Source: AM-0621 sp964573505
Lineage (GTDB): Bacteria > Planctomycetota > Planctomycetia > Planctomycetales > Planctomycetaceae
Direction: 5' to 3'
NCBI GenBank assembly: GCA_964573505.1
Contig: CAZNMS010000336.1
Coordinates: forward strand, 1-9,509
Length of the DNA: 9,509 nt
Made by a program: the position numbers and the translations under genes. The first letter of the stretch is position 1. Each line of letters opens with the position of its first letter. Of the stretch, positions 1-7,011 are shown in pieces. Under the pieces are notes generated by a model that was not told the DNA's origin, did not search any database, and was given only the letters and a program-made list of their open reading frames with translations.

Positions 1-2
1 GC

Positions 3-770
3 GCAGCGATGGGGCAGCGGATTAATCCCGGTCCGCAGCAAACCTTCGGAGTCTCGCACCTCAAGAAAGACCTGACTGTTGCTGAGGTCGATAAGGTTCC
101 CGGAACGAACAAGATCACGCACGCAGGGCAGACGATCTATCTTCGAAACAACGGCGATCGGATTGTCGCATCATGGCTCGCAGGTCCGAGACTGGTTGCT
201 TTCGGAGACGAACCACTCGTGAAGGCCGCGATTGATCGAGGCCCGAAAGAATTCCGGTTCAAGCATTTCGACTTCGGCAAGGTGAAGAGTCCGTTCTCGA
301 TGATCGCGGCGCCGCGCGGTGAAGCTAAGCCGGGGACAGGAGGCGCACCGGGCTCGTTCGATGCTGCGATGAATCAGCACACGAAGGGGATTTATCTCGG
401 CATCAACGTCTCGTCAGAGGTCGTGATGGAGTCTCGCGTTGTGTGCTTCACGAAAGACGGAGCGACAACGGTCAAAGGCGAGTTCGACAAAGGGATCGGG
501 AAGGCACGCGAGCAACTGACGCAGATCCCACCGTTCATCGCCAACACGATCAAGCCGCTGATTGATGTCGGCACCGAAACGCTGAACTCGCTGAAGGTCT
601 CGACGAGCGGTTCTGACGTGCTCGTCGAGGGCCGCATCTCGAACAAAGCTGTCGACGCCTTCAAACAGCTTTCGAGCAACCCAATGTTCTCAGGAATGAT
701 GGGGCAAGGCATGGCGCCTCCGCCAAACATGCCGCCTCCAAACACGCCAACATCTCCGGGCTCAATGTAG
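3..770 (+). CDS. Hypothetical protein, C-terminal part (5' end outside window)
   Basis: The reading frame is open from the first full codon (position 3) to a TAG at 768-770. The first ATG is at 9, but nothing like a ribosome site can be judged and the gene probably begins upstream, so I treat it as partial. The visible ~255 residues are mostly soluble-looking mixed alpha/beta sequence with no signal peptide or membrane segment. A stretch reading 'IVASWLAGPRLVAFGDEPLVKAAI' in outline (about residues 52-75 from the ATG) resembles the evaluation-type repeats seen at the C-termini of large planctomycete proteins of unknown function; this is a weak impression, not a family assignment. The last ~25 residues are low complexity, rich in Met, Pro and Gly (MMGQGMAPPPNMPPP), which suggests a flexible tail. 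A possible terminator follows at 797-821. It converges with the SDR gene. Function unknown. Confidence 0.7.
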   Translation, partial: AAMGQRINPGPQQTFGVSHLKKDLTVAEVDKVPGTNKITHAGQTIYLRNNGDRIVASWLAGPRLVAFGDEPLVKAAIDRGPKEFRFKHFDFGKVKSPFSMIAAPRGEAKPGTGGAPGSFDAAMNQHTKGIYLGINVSSEVVMESRVVCFTKDGATTVKGEFDKGIGKAREQLTQIPPFIANTIKPLIDVGTETLNSLKVSTSGSDVLVEGRISNKAVDAFKQLSSNPMFSGMMGQGMAPPPNMPPPNTPTSPGSM

Positions 771-796
771 GAGTTCTGTTCGCCGCCTCGTTTAAC

Positions 797-821
797 CGCG
801 TGCCCATCGGGCCGCGCTTTT
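797..821 (+). terminator. Possible rho-independent terminator of the first gene
   Basis: CGCG (797-800), a bulged T (801) and GCCC (802-805) can pair across an ATC loop (806-808) with GGGC (809-812) and CGCG (813-816). This gives an 8-bp GC stem with one bulge, followed by C and four T (818-821). It lies 27 bases after the stop codon of the upstream gene. The T tract is short, so termination is plausible but not certain. The rest of the 771-980 spacer shows only a small GACTC/GAGTC hairpin at 959-971, ten bases past the SDR stop on the other strand and without a T tract. Confidence 0.4.
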
Positions 822-980
822 CGAAGTCAAGCCGAGCCCCTCGCGCCATCGGCAAAGCAAAATATGTATTTCTTCTCACACTGGGAGTCTCGACGATGAC
901 GCCTGCGTCTTATGTCCGCGCTCCATAAGTCGACCTGCTCCGAGTCGCGCATCCGCTCGACTCAGAGAGTCAAGCAACGG

Positions 981-1724
981 TCACAGACTCATCCCGCCAT
1001 CGACAGACAGCAGTTGCCCCGTCGTCAGGCTCGTTCCGCAGGCGAGATAGAAGACCGAGTCCGCGATGTCATCGGGACTCGCGGCTTTCGGAATCGGCAG
1101 CTTCGAGACGAGCCCGGCAATCTGCTCGTCGCTCATGAAGCTATGCAGCCAGCGCGTATCGATCGGACCGGGGCAGACGGCATTCACTCGGATCGGGGCG
1201 AGTACCCGGGCGAGCGACTTTGTCATCGTATTCACCGCGCCCTTACTGGCGCAGTAGGCGATCGACGAACCCGTCCCGGCGATGCCTGCAATCGAACTTA
1301 CATTCACAACGGCGGCATCACTTGCGCGTCGCAGCAACGGAGTCGCAGCCCGAGTGACGAAGAACGTGCCTTTCACATTCACATCAAGAATGCGATCCCA
1401 CTTGTCTTCCGTCATGCCGTCGAGGTTCTTGTGCTCGACCGGAAACGTGCAGGCCGCGTTATTGACGAGCACATCAAGCCGTCCGAACTCCGCTTCGATC
1501 CTTGCAAGCATCGCTTTGACGCTCGCGTCATCACTGATGTCGCAAGCAATGAGCAATGCTCGGGCTCCCTCTTCTTCGACGAGCGCCACAGTCTCGCGCG
1601 CTTCGGCTTCGCTGCGGGAATAATTCACGACGACATCAAAGCCATGCTTCGCAAACCGCACGGCACAAGAGCGACCGACCCCGGTCGCGGAACCTGTAAC
1701 AAGAGCTACTCGGCGTTGAGTCAT
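981..1724 (-). CDS. Short-chain dehydrogenase/reductase (SDR), FabG-like classical type
   Basis: A 247-residue protein of the usual classical SDR length, a cytoplasmic NAD(P)(H)-dependent oxidoreductase on a Rossmann fold. Visible motifs in order: cofactor glycine motif TGSATGVG (10-17), DIS at 62-64 beside the adenine pocket, NNAA (88-91), catalytic Asn116 in DVNVKGTF, Ser144 in NVSSIAG, Tyr157 and Lys161 in YCASK, then CPGPIDT (184-190) and the usual C-terminal VDGG. The tetrad Asn-Ser-Tyr-Lys is intact, so it should be active. The NYSRS segment (34-38), with Arg37 after the second strand, fits NADP(H) preference as in FabG-type reductases; that is inference. The substrate cannot be told: there is no acyl carrier protein or other fatty-acid gene nearby, so I give no symbol. 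The ATG at 1724 is placed normally before RRVALVTG; the leader has only a weak AGAAAG. Copy A of the 130-bp repeat begins 12 bases upstream of the start. Confidence 0.93.
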   Translation of the reverse strand: MTQRRVALVTGSATGVGRSCAVRFAKHGFDVVVNYSRSEAEARETVALVEEEGARALLIACDISDDASVKAMLARIEAEFGRLDVLVNNAACTFPVEHKNLDGMTEDKWDRILDVNVKGTFFVTRAATPLLRRASDAAVVNVSSIAGIAGTGSSIAYCASKGAVNTMTKSLARVLAPIRVNAVCPGPIDTRWLHSFMSDEQIAGLVSKLPIPKAASPDDIADSVFYLACGTSLTTGQLLSVDGGMSL

Positions 1725-1736
1725 GTTGTCTTTCTA

Positions 1737-1867
1737 AAAAGTTCCTCACCGGGCGGGCCGGCAAAATGGGTGAAGAACACTGGTACGACGGACTTGTAGT
1801 CCGTCGAACGTCGTGAGAAGCGACGGACCGCAAGTCCGTCGTACCCAAAAACGGATGTGTTCCTCAG
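1737..1867. repeat. 130-bp dispersed repeat, copy A, with nested palindromes
   Basis: This stretch matches 7012-7141 in the same orientation with about 8 substitutions and one single-base indel by hand alignment (roughly 93% identity). Its core is an inverted repeat of two 25-base arms, 1782-1806 and 1821-1845, matching at 23 of 25 positions around a 14-base spacer. Each arm is itself a hairpin: GACGGACT/AGTCCGTC in the left arm and GACGGAC/GTCCGTC in the right. As RNA it could fold either as one long hairpin or as two short ones. The flanks (1737-1781 and 1846-1867) are also conserved between the copies, so the unit is bigger than the palindrome. It carries no credible gene. It fills most of the spacer between the hydrolase-like gene and the SDR. 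The rest, 1868-1931, shows nothing. Confidence 0.85.
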
Positions 1868-1931
1868 AAGGTGAAGCGCGTCGCGAGTTACAGAGCGACG
1901 CAAGCTTCGATCTGACAGTCAATCAAGTCGT

Positions 1932-2864
1932 CTATGGCGCTTCGAGCAAGAACTTCTTGAGCAGGCCGGCGAGGCGGTGCGGGTGCGTGATGTGCGGCAC
2001 TTGTCCGCAGTTCGGCACGGCTTCGTAGGTCGCATCCGGGAGTTCGCGGCCGAGCACTTGATTGGCCTGCTTGTTGCGCTGAGGTTCCCCTTCACAGTCA
2101 ACGAGCAGCACGGGCTGTCTCACTTCCTTCAGCAGCGGCAGCAGGTCGAGTCCGTGCAACATCTGAAAGCGGTGCGCGACGGTCTTCATCGGAGTTTGCA
2201 GGCAATCAGCCGCCAGAAACTGCCAGCGAGTTTCGTCGATTGGCGGGAACCACAAGCGGTGATTCTTGAAGAGCAAGCGCTTGCGGAAAGGGACATCGCT
2301 GATGCTCGCCGGTAAGCATGAGAAGCAAGCTGCTCCCAATCGCTCAAGCAGCGACAGTCGGTACGCAACGATCGGCGCATGCAGAGCAAGTCGCCGCAGC
2401 CCGGTGCCAACAGTCACCGCTTGCTTCAGTGCGGGCACGGTGCCAAAGCCCGTCGCGAAGAGGTCATAAGTGTCGTCACCGAGATAGGTCGCGACTTGCG
2501 CGGGGACCGCAGTCAGTTCGTCCCAAGATGGCGCGGTCGCGGGATAATCCATCAGCACGACTCGGAACTGATCCTTCAGCAGCCATGCGAGCAAACAAAA
2601 GCTCTCAGGAGTGCCGCTCCAACTATTGAGCACATACAGCGGTTGCCCCGAGCCGAACGCTAAGCCGCGAATGAGTTCCCCGTGCGGATGCAGTTCGAAA
2701 GGCTGCGCGTCTGCTCGGAAGTTCGCGAGCACCTGCGTCCAAACCAAAGGCGGCGGACATGACGGAGCGGGCGGCGTCACAAGGTTGCCAGCAGGGTTCG
2801 ACAACGGAGACTCAGAGGGTTCCATGAGGACGGGTCTTCGGGCTCGTAAGAGATTTCGTAGCAT
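1932..2864 (-). CDS. Alpha/beta-hydrolase-fold protein, apparently catalytically dead
   Basis: A 310-residue protein whose layout follows the alpha/beta hydrolase fold: a strand and turn at 'PLYVLNSWSG' (75-84), a second strand at 'FRVVLMDYP' (100-108), the nucleophile-elbow region at 'LFATGFGTV' (135-143), a lid-like helical stretch (about 165-245), 'PVLLVDCEGEP' (251-261) and the C-terminal 'CGQVPHITHP' (286-295). In active members the elbow reads G-x-S-x-G, the acid sits in a G-E-x-D-P turn, and the His sits in G-H-x-P. Here these positions are Gly139, Glu260 and Gln288, so the serine nucleophile and the His are both missing. A non-enzymatic or altered role is inferred. The first ~45 residues are Pro/Ser-rich and not part of the fold. 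The outer ATG (2864) lies inside a palindromic repeat, so Met14 (codon at 2825-2823) may be the true start; neither has a clear ribosome site. There is no signal peptide. The SDR lies 207 bp downstream on the same strand. Confidence 0.8.
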   Translation of the reverse strand: MLRNLLRARRPVLMEPSESPLSNPAGNLVTPPAPSCPPPLVWTQVLANFRADAQPFELHPHGELIRGLAFGSGQPLYVLNSWSGTPESFCLLAWLLKDQFRVVLMDYPATAPSWDELTAVPAQVATYLGDDTYDLFATGFGTVPALKQAVTVGTGLRRLALHAPIVAYRLSLLERLGAACFSCLPASISDVPFRKRLLFKNHRLWFPPIDETRWQFLAADCLQTPMKTVAHRFQMLHGLDLLPLLKEVRQPVLLVDCEGEPQRNKQANQVLGRELPDATYEAVPNCGQVPHITHPHRLAGLLKKFLLEAP

Positions 2865-2883
2865 GGACGCCTACGTCCGTGCT
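2860..2883. repeat. Palindromic repeat at the hydrolase-like gene start
   Basis: AGCATGGACG (2860-2869) pairs with CGTCCGTGCT (2874-2883) at nine of ten positions around a CCTA loop. It covers the outermost ATG of the hydrolase-like gene. On the minus strand the ATG would sit at the base of the right half of the hairpin. It looks like a dispersed palindrome rather than an operator, but only one copy is in this window. The following 2884-3028 shows nothing I can name. Confidence 0.5.
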
Positions 2884-3028
2884 GCGTTGCAGTCGGACCT
2901 AAGCGTTCGAACTACGCGACGCCACTTCGACAATTCCCGACGCAAATTTCAGCGGCGGACTGTGTCGTCGATTGCATGCCGAAACAACGCCTCGAAGACA
3001 GTTCGGAAGCAAAGCTCGTTGCGCTAAC

Positions 3029-3234
3029 TTGGAGTGCTCCGACCCGGCGGAGCCTTCCATCTCAGCGGCACGCGGCTCGAACAACATCACCCGCGACACC
3101 GTCAGAGACGACGCCCGATCGAACAGGCGAAGACAAGAGCGCCCATCAATCAAACCGTGACGGTGACTTCTGCTTTTACGGACGATTGACGTGCCGCTGA
3201 GAATGGAGGGCTCCGCCGGGTCGGAGCACTCCAA
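3029..3234. repeat. 206-bp MITE-like element with ~44-bp terminal inverted repeats
   Basis: The left arm (3029-3072) begins TTGGAGTGCTCCGACCC and the right arm (3190-3234) is its reverse complement, with one substitution and one single-base indel over about 44 bases. The 117-base core between them has no inverted symmetry and no credible gene. This shape, long near-perfect terminal inverted repeats around a short non-coding core, is that of a miniature inverted-repeat transposable element or a large palindromic intergenic repeat. No direct repeat abuts the arms; the hexamer TTGCGC occurs a few bases outside each end (3019-3024 and 3240-3245) and could be a target duplication if the true ends extend slightly. 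The short open frames across it (for example one reading MECSDPAEPSIL) are made by the arms and are not genes. Confidence 0.75.
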
Positions 3235-3366
3235 GGATTTTGCGCGACCATTGGTCTCACGCGACGCCCCGCTAGCATCTCGTCGCGTTACTTACGCGAG
3301 CGGCGGACACAACGTCTGCGGCTTTGAGTGGGTGCTTTCGCTTTGAGGCAGTGACTCTTCTGGTCG

Positions 3367-3385
3367 AGCACGTCGGCTACGTGCT
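3367..3385. repeat. Perfect 7-bp inverted repeat upstream of the kinase
   Basis: AGCACGT (3367-3373) and ACGTGCT (3379-3385) are perfect inverted arms around CGGCT. The dyad lies about 125 bases before the kinase start, in a spacer (3235-3508) where I see no gene and no convincing -35/-10 promoter. It could be an operator, or another of the palindromic intergenic repeats that fill this window. The sequence alone does not decide. Confidence 0.4.
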
Positions 3386-3508
3386 GCATGAAAAATTACA
3401 GCCTCTCTGAGAAGCGCATCTGCCGCTTGTCTTCGCGCTGGGCCACTGTCGAACGCACGCTGCGTTTTCGACCTTCGGCTGCTCACGCGTAGGCAGCCCC
3501 TCTTCAGC

Positions 3509-6500
3509 ATGAGGACCTCAGGAATGACGCGCATCTTGGTTGTCGAAGGCAGTCACCATCGTCCCGGTCTCATCGCCGAACGACTCCGACAAGCTCACTT
3601 CGAAGTTGTTTGTTCGGCCTCCGCTAACGACGCCGCTGCATTGGCTAACGCCGAGGACTTCGGGCTCGTCATCACAGATTGGACGCTGCCCGACGGCTCG
3701 GGACTCGATCTCTGCCGACGTCTGACGAATGCCGCGCGGCCTCTGCCGGTGCTGCTCAATGCGTCGCTCAATGATGCGACCGAAGTGCTCGACGGACTCG
3801 CTGCCGGCGCCGCCGGTTACATCGCCGATGATCTGCCCGTCGAAGCGCTCGTCACGCGCGTGCAAAACGTGATCGAGTCCGGCTTCGTGCATAACGGACT
3901 GATGACATCCGGCAACGGCGAGTCCGGGCATGACATCTCGCTCAACGTGCATGGCCGCGACTTCCAATTGAAGGCCACTCGAGAGCAGTTGCTGTCGGTG
4001 CTCGTCTCGACGCTCGATGACCTCGCGCGAGCGAACCGGCGTCATGCGCGCGAGCTTGAACGTCGCCGAGACGCCGAGCAAAAGCTGCGCGATTCCGAAG
4101 CGCTGTATGAGTCGCTCGTCGAAACTCTGCCGATGAATCTCTACCGCAAGGACCGAGCGGGACGAGTCACTTTCACGAACCGCCGCTATTGCCAACTGCG
4201 CGGCACGTCTCCCGCAGAGATGCTCGGACTCACTGACTACGACATGTTCCCGAAGGAGCTGGCCGACAAATACACCGCCGACGACCGGCAGGTGATGGAG
4301 ACCGGCGATGTGTTCGAGACGACCGAATCACACATCACTCCCAATGGCGAGAAGCGTTACGCGCATGTCCTCAAGGCGCGCGTTGTCGATGCGTCGGGAC
4401 GAGTCGTCGGCACGCAGGGCATCTTCTGGGACGTCACTGCAAAGCATCGCGCGGAAGAAGCACTGAATCGCGAACGTCTCTTGCTCCGCGCTTTGATGGA
4501 CAACTTGCCGGACAACATCTTCTTCAAAGACAGCGCGGGGCGTTACCTGCGAGTGAACCGCGCGATGGCCGAGCGATTAGGAGTCCGCGATCCGAGCGAA
4601 GCTGTCGGCAAGAACGCAGAAGACTTCTTCCCGCCCGAGTACGCCTCGCGCATCCGCGCGACCGATGACTTCGTGTTGCGAACGGGGCAATCCGTTATCG
4701 GCCAAGAAGAACTCGTGAAGTGGTCTGACGGCAGCGAGCGTTGGGTGCTCATCACGCGCATGCCATGGTTCGATGAGAACGGTCACATCACCGGCTGCTT
4801 CGGTGTGTCGCACAACATCACCGATCAGAAGCGAGCACAGCAGGCGATGCGTGAAGCTCGCGATGCCGCTCAAGCAGCGAGTGCGGCGAAGAGCAACTTC
4901 CTCGCGAACATGAGCCATGAAATCCGCACTCCGATGAATGCCATCATCGGCATGACCGAACTCGTGCTCGATACGCCGCTCACTCCGACGCAGCGCGATT
5001 ACCTCTCGATGGTGCAAGAGTCCGGCGAAGCGTTGCTCGGTGTGATCAACGACATCCTCGACTTCTCGAAGATCGAAGCGGGGAAAATGGAACTCGACAA
5101 TCGCCCGTTCCAATTGCGCGAGGTTGTCGGCGACACGCTCAAAGCACTCGGCTTCCGCGCGAACCGCGATCAACTCGAACTGACGCATCATCTCGAAGTC
5201 GACGTGCCCGAGTTCCTCATTGGAGATGCACTGCGGTTGCGACAGATCGTCGTGAATCTCGTCGGCAACGCGATCAAGTTCACGGAGCGCGGCGAGATCG
5301 TGCTTGATGCTTCGCTCGCGAAAGAGGACGACGTGCTAATCGCTCCGACGAGTGCTCCCGATGCGAAGCCGCGCATCGCGTTGCACTTCTCGGTGCGAGA
5401 TACCGGCATCGGCATTCCGCGCGACAAGCTCACGAAGATCTTCGATGCCTTCGAGCAAGCTGATAACACGATGGCGCGGCGCTTCGAGGGCACGGGGCTC
5501 GGCCTCGCGATTACCTCGCGGCTCGTCGAGATGATGCAGGGTCGCATTTGGGTTGAGAGCGAGATCGGCAAAGGCAGCATCTTTCACTTCACCGCTGTCT
5601 TTGAGTTGTCGGACATCGCGAACGCCGGACCTCAGATCAACACAACGAGCCTCGCGGGACGACGCGTTTTGGTCGTCGATGACAACGCGACCAATCGCCG
5701 CATTCTCGAAGAGATCCTGCATAACTGGTTGATGGTTCCGACGATGGCCGACGGAGCCGTCTCCGCCATTCGCGAGCTTGAGCAAGCCATCGCTGACGAA
5801 CGCCCGTTCGATCTCATCCTCACCGATGCCAACATGCCAGAAGTCGACGGCTTCATGCTCATCGAAGAACTGCGGAAGCGACCGCATCTCTCGCGCAACG
5901 TGATCATGATGCTGACATCTGGCGGGCACGCGAATGATCTCGCTCGCTGCTCGACGCTGAATATCGCGTCGTACTTGCTGAAACCGGTGAAGCAGTCCGA
6001 GCTATTCGACGCGATCGTTGACGTGCTCGGTGTGAGCGATGTCGAGGACGACAAATCCGATCATCCCGATCGCTTCTCGAAGCACAGTCGCGAACTCAAC
6101 GTGCTGCTCGCTGAAGACAGCAAGGTGAATCAGAAGCTGGCGCTTGCTCTGCTGCAGAAGTGGGGGCATCGAGTCACCGTCGCGAACAACGGACTCGAAG
6201 CCGTGAAGGCCGTCGAACAAGAGCAATTCGACGTTGTGCTGATGGACGTGCAAATGCCCGAGTGCGACGGACTGCAAGCCACTCAATTGATCCGTCAGCA
6301 AGAGCAGCAAACGCAGACGCATGTGCCGATCATCGCGATGACGGCGCACGCTCTGAAAGGTGACGAAGAACGCTGCCTCGCATCGGGCATGGACGCCTAT
6401 CTGACAAAGCCGATCCGCGCGCCGCTGTTGTTCGGCAAGCTCACCGAGATCTGCGGAGCGACCCCAACAGACATCCTGAACGTTGTCGCGATCCCCTTAG

Positions 6501-6913
6501 TGAGCCGAGCGACTGAAGCTTCATCGCCTGCAACGTCAGCAGTTCCCGAGTCACCGCTCGCCGACCCCAATCCCGCGTCTCAACTGATTGATTGGCCGGC
6601 AGCGCTCGAAGTGACCGGTCACGACAACGACTTACTGCGCGAGATCTGCGAAGCGGTGCTCGAAGAATGTCCGCGTCTCTTTCAGCAGCTCGACGCCGCG
6701 ATCAGCAGTAACAATTCCGACACCGCGCACCGCGCAGCTCACACGATTCTCGGCAACATGCGAGCCCTCAGCGCGGTGACCGTGATGGATCAAGCCGCGA
6801 TCGTCGAAGCTCTCGCCAAGAACTCCGACTTCGCCGCGCTGAGTGCCCCAGTGGAACAATTACGACACCTCGCCGAGCAAACCTACGCCGAAATCCGTCG
6901 CCGCTTTTCGTAA
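3509..6913 (+). CDS. Hybrid sensor histidine kinase REC-PAS-PAS-HisKA-HATPase-REC-REC-HPt
   Basis: A 1134-residue multidomain kinase with no signal peptide or membrane segment, so cytoplasmic. Domains: N-terminal receiver (8-122), coiled coil (169-200), PAS (196-311), PAS (325-439), HisKA with His470 in SHEIRTPMNAIIG, HATPase with Asn587 (N box), DTGIGI (631-636) and GTGLGL (661-666), receiver 2 (719-838: Asp724/725, Asp773, Thr803, Lys825), receiver 3 (864-982: Glu869/Asp870, Asp913, Thr945, Lys967), a Pro/Ser/Ala linker, and HPt (1028-1120) with His1078. His470, the phosphoacceptor Asp residues of receivers 2 and 3, and His1078 could support a His-Asp-His relay as in BarA/ArcB-type kinases; a partner regulator is not in the window. 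The first receiver keeps Asp57 but has Glu13-Gly14 where the acidic pair belongs and Asp107 where the Lys belongs, so it is probably degenerate. Met6 (3524) puts the start right before the first strand (TRILVVE) and may be the true start. The signal sensed by the PAS domains is unknown. Confidence 0.95.
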   Translation: MRTSGMTRILVVEGSHHRPGLIAERLRQAHFEVVCSASANDAAALANAEDFGLVITDWTLPDGSGLDLCRRLTNAARPLPVLLNASLNDATEVLDGLAAGAAGYIADDLPVEALVTRVQNVIESGFVHNGLMTSGNGESGHDISLNVHGRDFQLKATREQLLSVLVSTLDDLARANRRHARELERRRDAEQKLRDSEALYESLVETLPMNLYRKDRAGRVTFTNRRYCQLRGTSPAEMLGLTDYDMFPKELADKYTADDRQVMETGDVFETTESHITPNGEKRYAHVLKARVVDASGRVVGTQGIFWDVTAKHRAEEALNRERLLLRALMDNLPDNIFFKDSAGRYLRVNRAMAERLGVRDPSEAVGKNAEDFFPPEYASRIRATDDFVLRTGQSVIGQEELVKWSDGSERWVLITRMPWFDENGHITGCFGVSHNITDQKRAQQAMREARDAAQAASAAKSNFLANMSHEIRTPMNAIIGMTELVLDTPLTPTQRDYLSMVQESGEALLGVINDILDFSKIEAGKMELDNRPFQLREVVGDTLKALGFRANRDQLELTHHLEVDVPEFLIGDALRLRQIVVNLVGNAIKFTERGEIVLDASLAKEDDVLIAPTSAPDAKPRIALHFSVRDTGIGIPRDKLTKIFDAFEQADNTMARRFEGTGLGLAITSRLVEMMQGRIWVESEIGKGSIFHFTAVFELSDIANAGPQINTTSLAGRRVLVVDDNATNRRILEEILHNWLMVPTMADGAVSAIRELEQAIADERPFDLILTDANMPEVDGFMLIEELRKRPHLSRNVIMMLTSGGHANDLARCSTLNIASYLLKPVKQSELFDAIVDVLGVSDVEDDKSDHPDRFSKHSRELNVLLAEDSKVNQKLALALLQKWGHRVTVANNGLEAVKAVEQEQFDVVLMDVQMPECDGLQATQLIRQQEQQTQTHVPIIAMTAHALKGDEERCLASGMDAYLTKPIRAPLLFGKLTEICGATPTDILNVVAIPLVSRATEASSPATSAVPESPLADPNPASQLIDWPAALEVTGHDNDLLREICEAVLEECPRLFQQLDAAISSNNSDTAHRAAHTILGNMRALSAVTVMDQAAIVEALAKNSDFAALSAPVEQLRHLAEQTYAEIRRRFS

Positions 6914-6926
6914 GCGGCGAAGCCGC
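6914..6926. repeat. Short GC hairpin directly after the kinase stop
   Basis: GCGGC (6914-6918) and GCCGC (6922-6926) form a 5-bp stem with a GAA loop, starting at the first base after the TAA stop. No T tract follows, so it is not a standard rho-independent terminator. It may protect the 3' end of the message or be a fragment of a dispersed repeat. Confidence 0.4.
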
Positions 6927-6932
6927 GCCGTA

Positions 6933-6964
6933 GCTTGGGATTCCATCCCGAGCCTCAGCGGGAT
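6933..6964. repeat. Two overlapping, mutually exclusive hairpins
   Basis: The stretch 6933-6953 forms a 9-bp stem (GCTTGGGAT with ATCCCGAGC, one G-T wobble) around a TCC loop. The right arm can instead pair downstream: ATCCCG (6945-6950) with CGGGAT (6959-6964). The two folds exclude each other. It lies between the kinase stop and copy B of the 130-bp repeat. Lack of a T tract argues against a simple terminator. A palindromic dispersed repeat is the more likely reading. Confidence 0.45.
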
Positions 6965-7011
6965 GACGTTCTCAAAAAACTACGAGCCCGCCGTCAAATT
7001 TCGGTGCGAAG

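Noticed and set aside
912..1799. A 295-residue plus-strand open frame opposite the SDR
   Set aside because: It is the antisense shadow of a clear SDR gene with intact motifs; its translation is Arg/His-rich and has no domain features.
1636..1903. Short open frames in and around repeat copy A (for example one reading GTTDLRSVAS or YDGLAVRRF)
   Set aside because: They come from translating the 130-bp repeat; copy B gives the same peptides. These are spurious proteins made by a non-coding repeat.
1868..1931. A TTGACT at 1913-1918 (minus strand) as a -35 box for the SDR
   Set aside because: No -10-like hexamer at 16-18 bases spacing; the nearest candidate is at 22 bases.
2899..3234. A 111-residue minus-strand open frame over the MITE-like element
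   Set aside because: Both ends are the inverted arms and the centre has no domain; the frame is a by-product of the repeat.
3292..3534. An 80-residue minus-strand open frame upstream of the kinase
   Set aside because: No ribosome site or motif, Arg/Ser-rich composition, and it runs into the kinase start. Likely chance.
3518..4195. A 225-residue minus-strand open frame inside the kinase gene, with similar long frames at 4577-5191 and 5336-5929
   Set aside because: These are antisense to well-defined receiver, PAS, HisKA and HATPase domains; long antisense frames are common at this GC and codon use.
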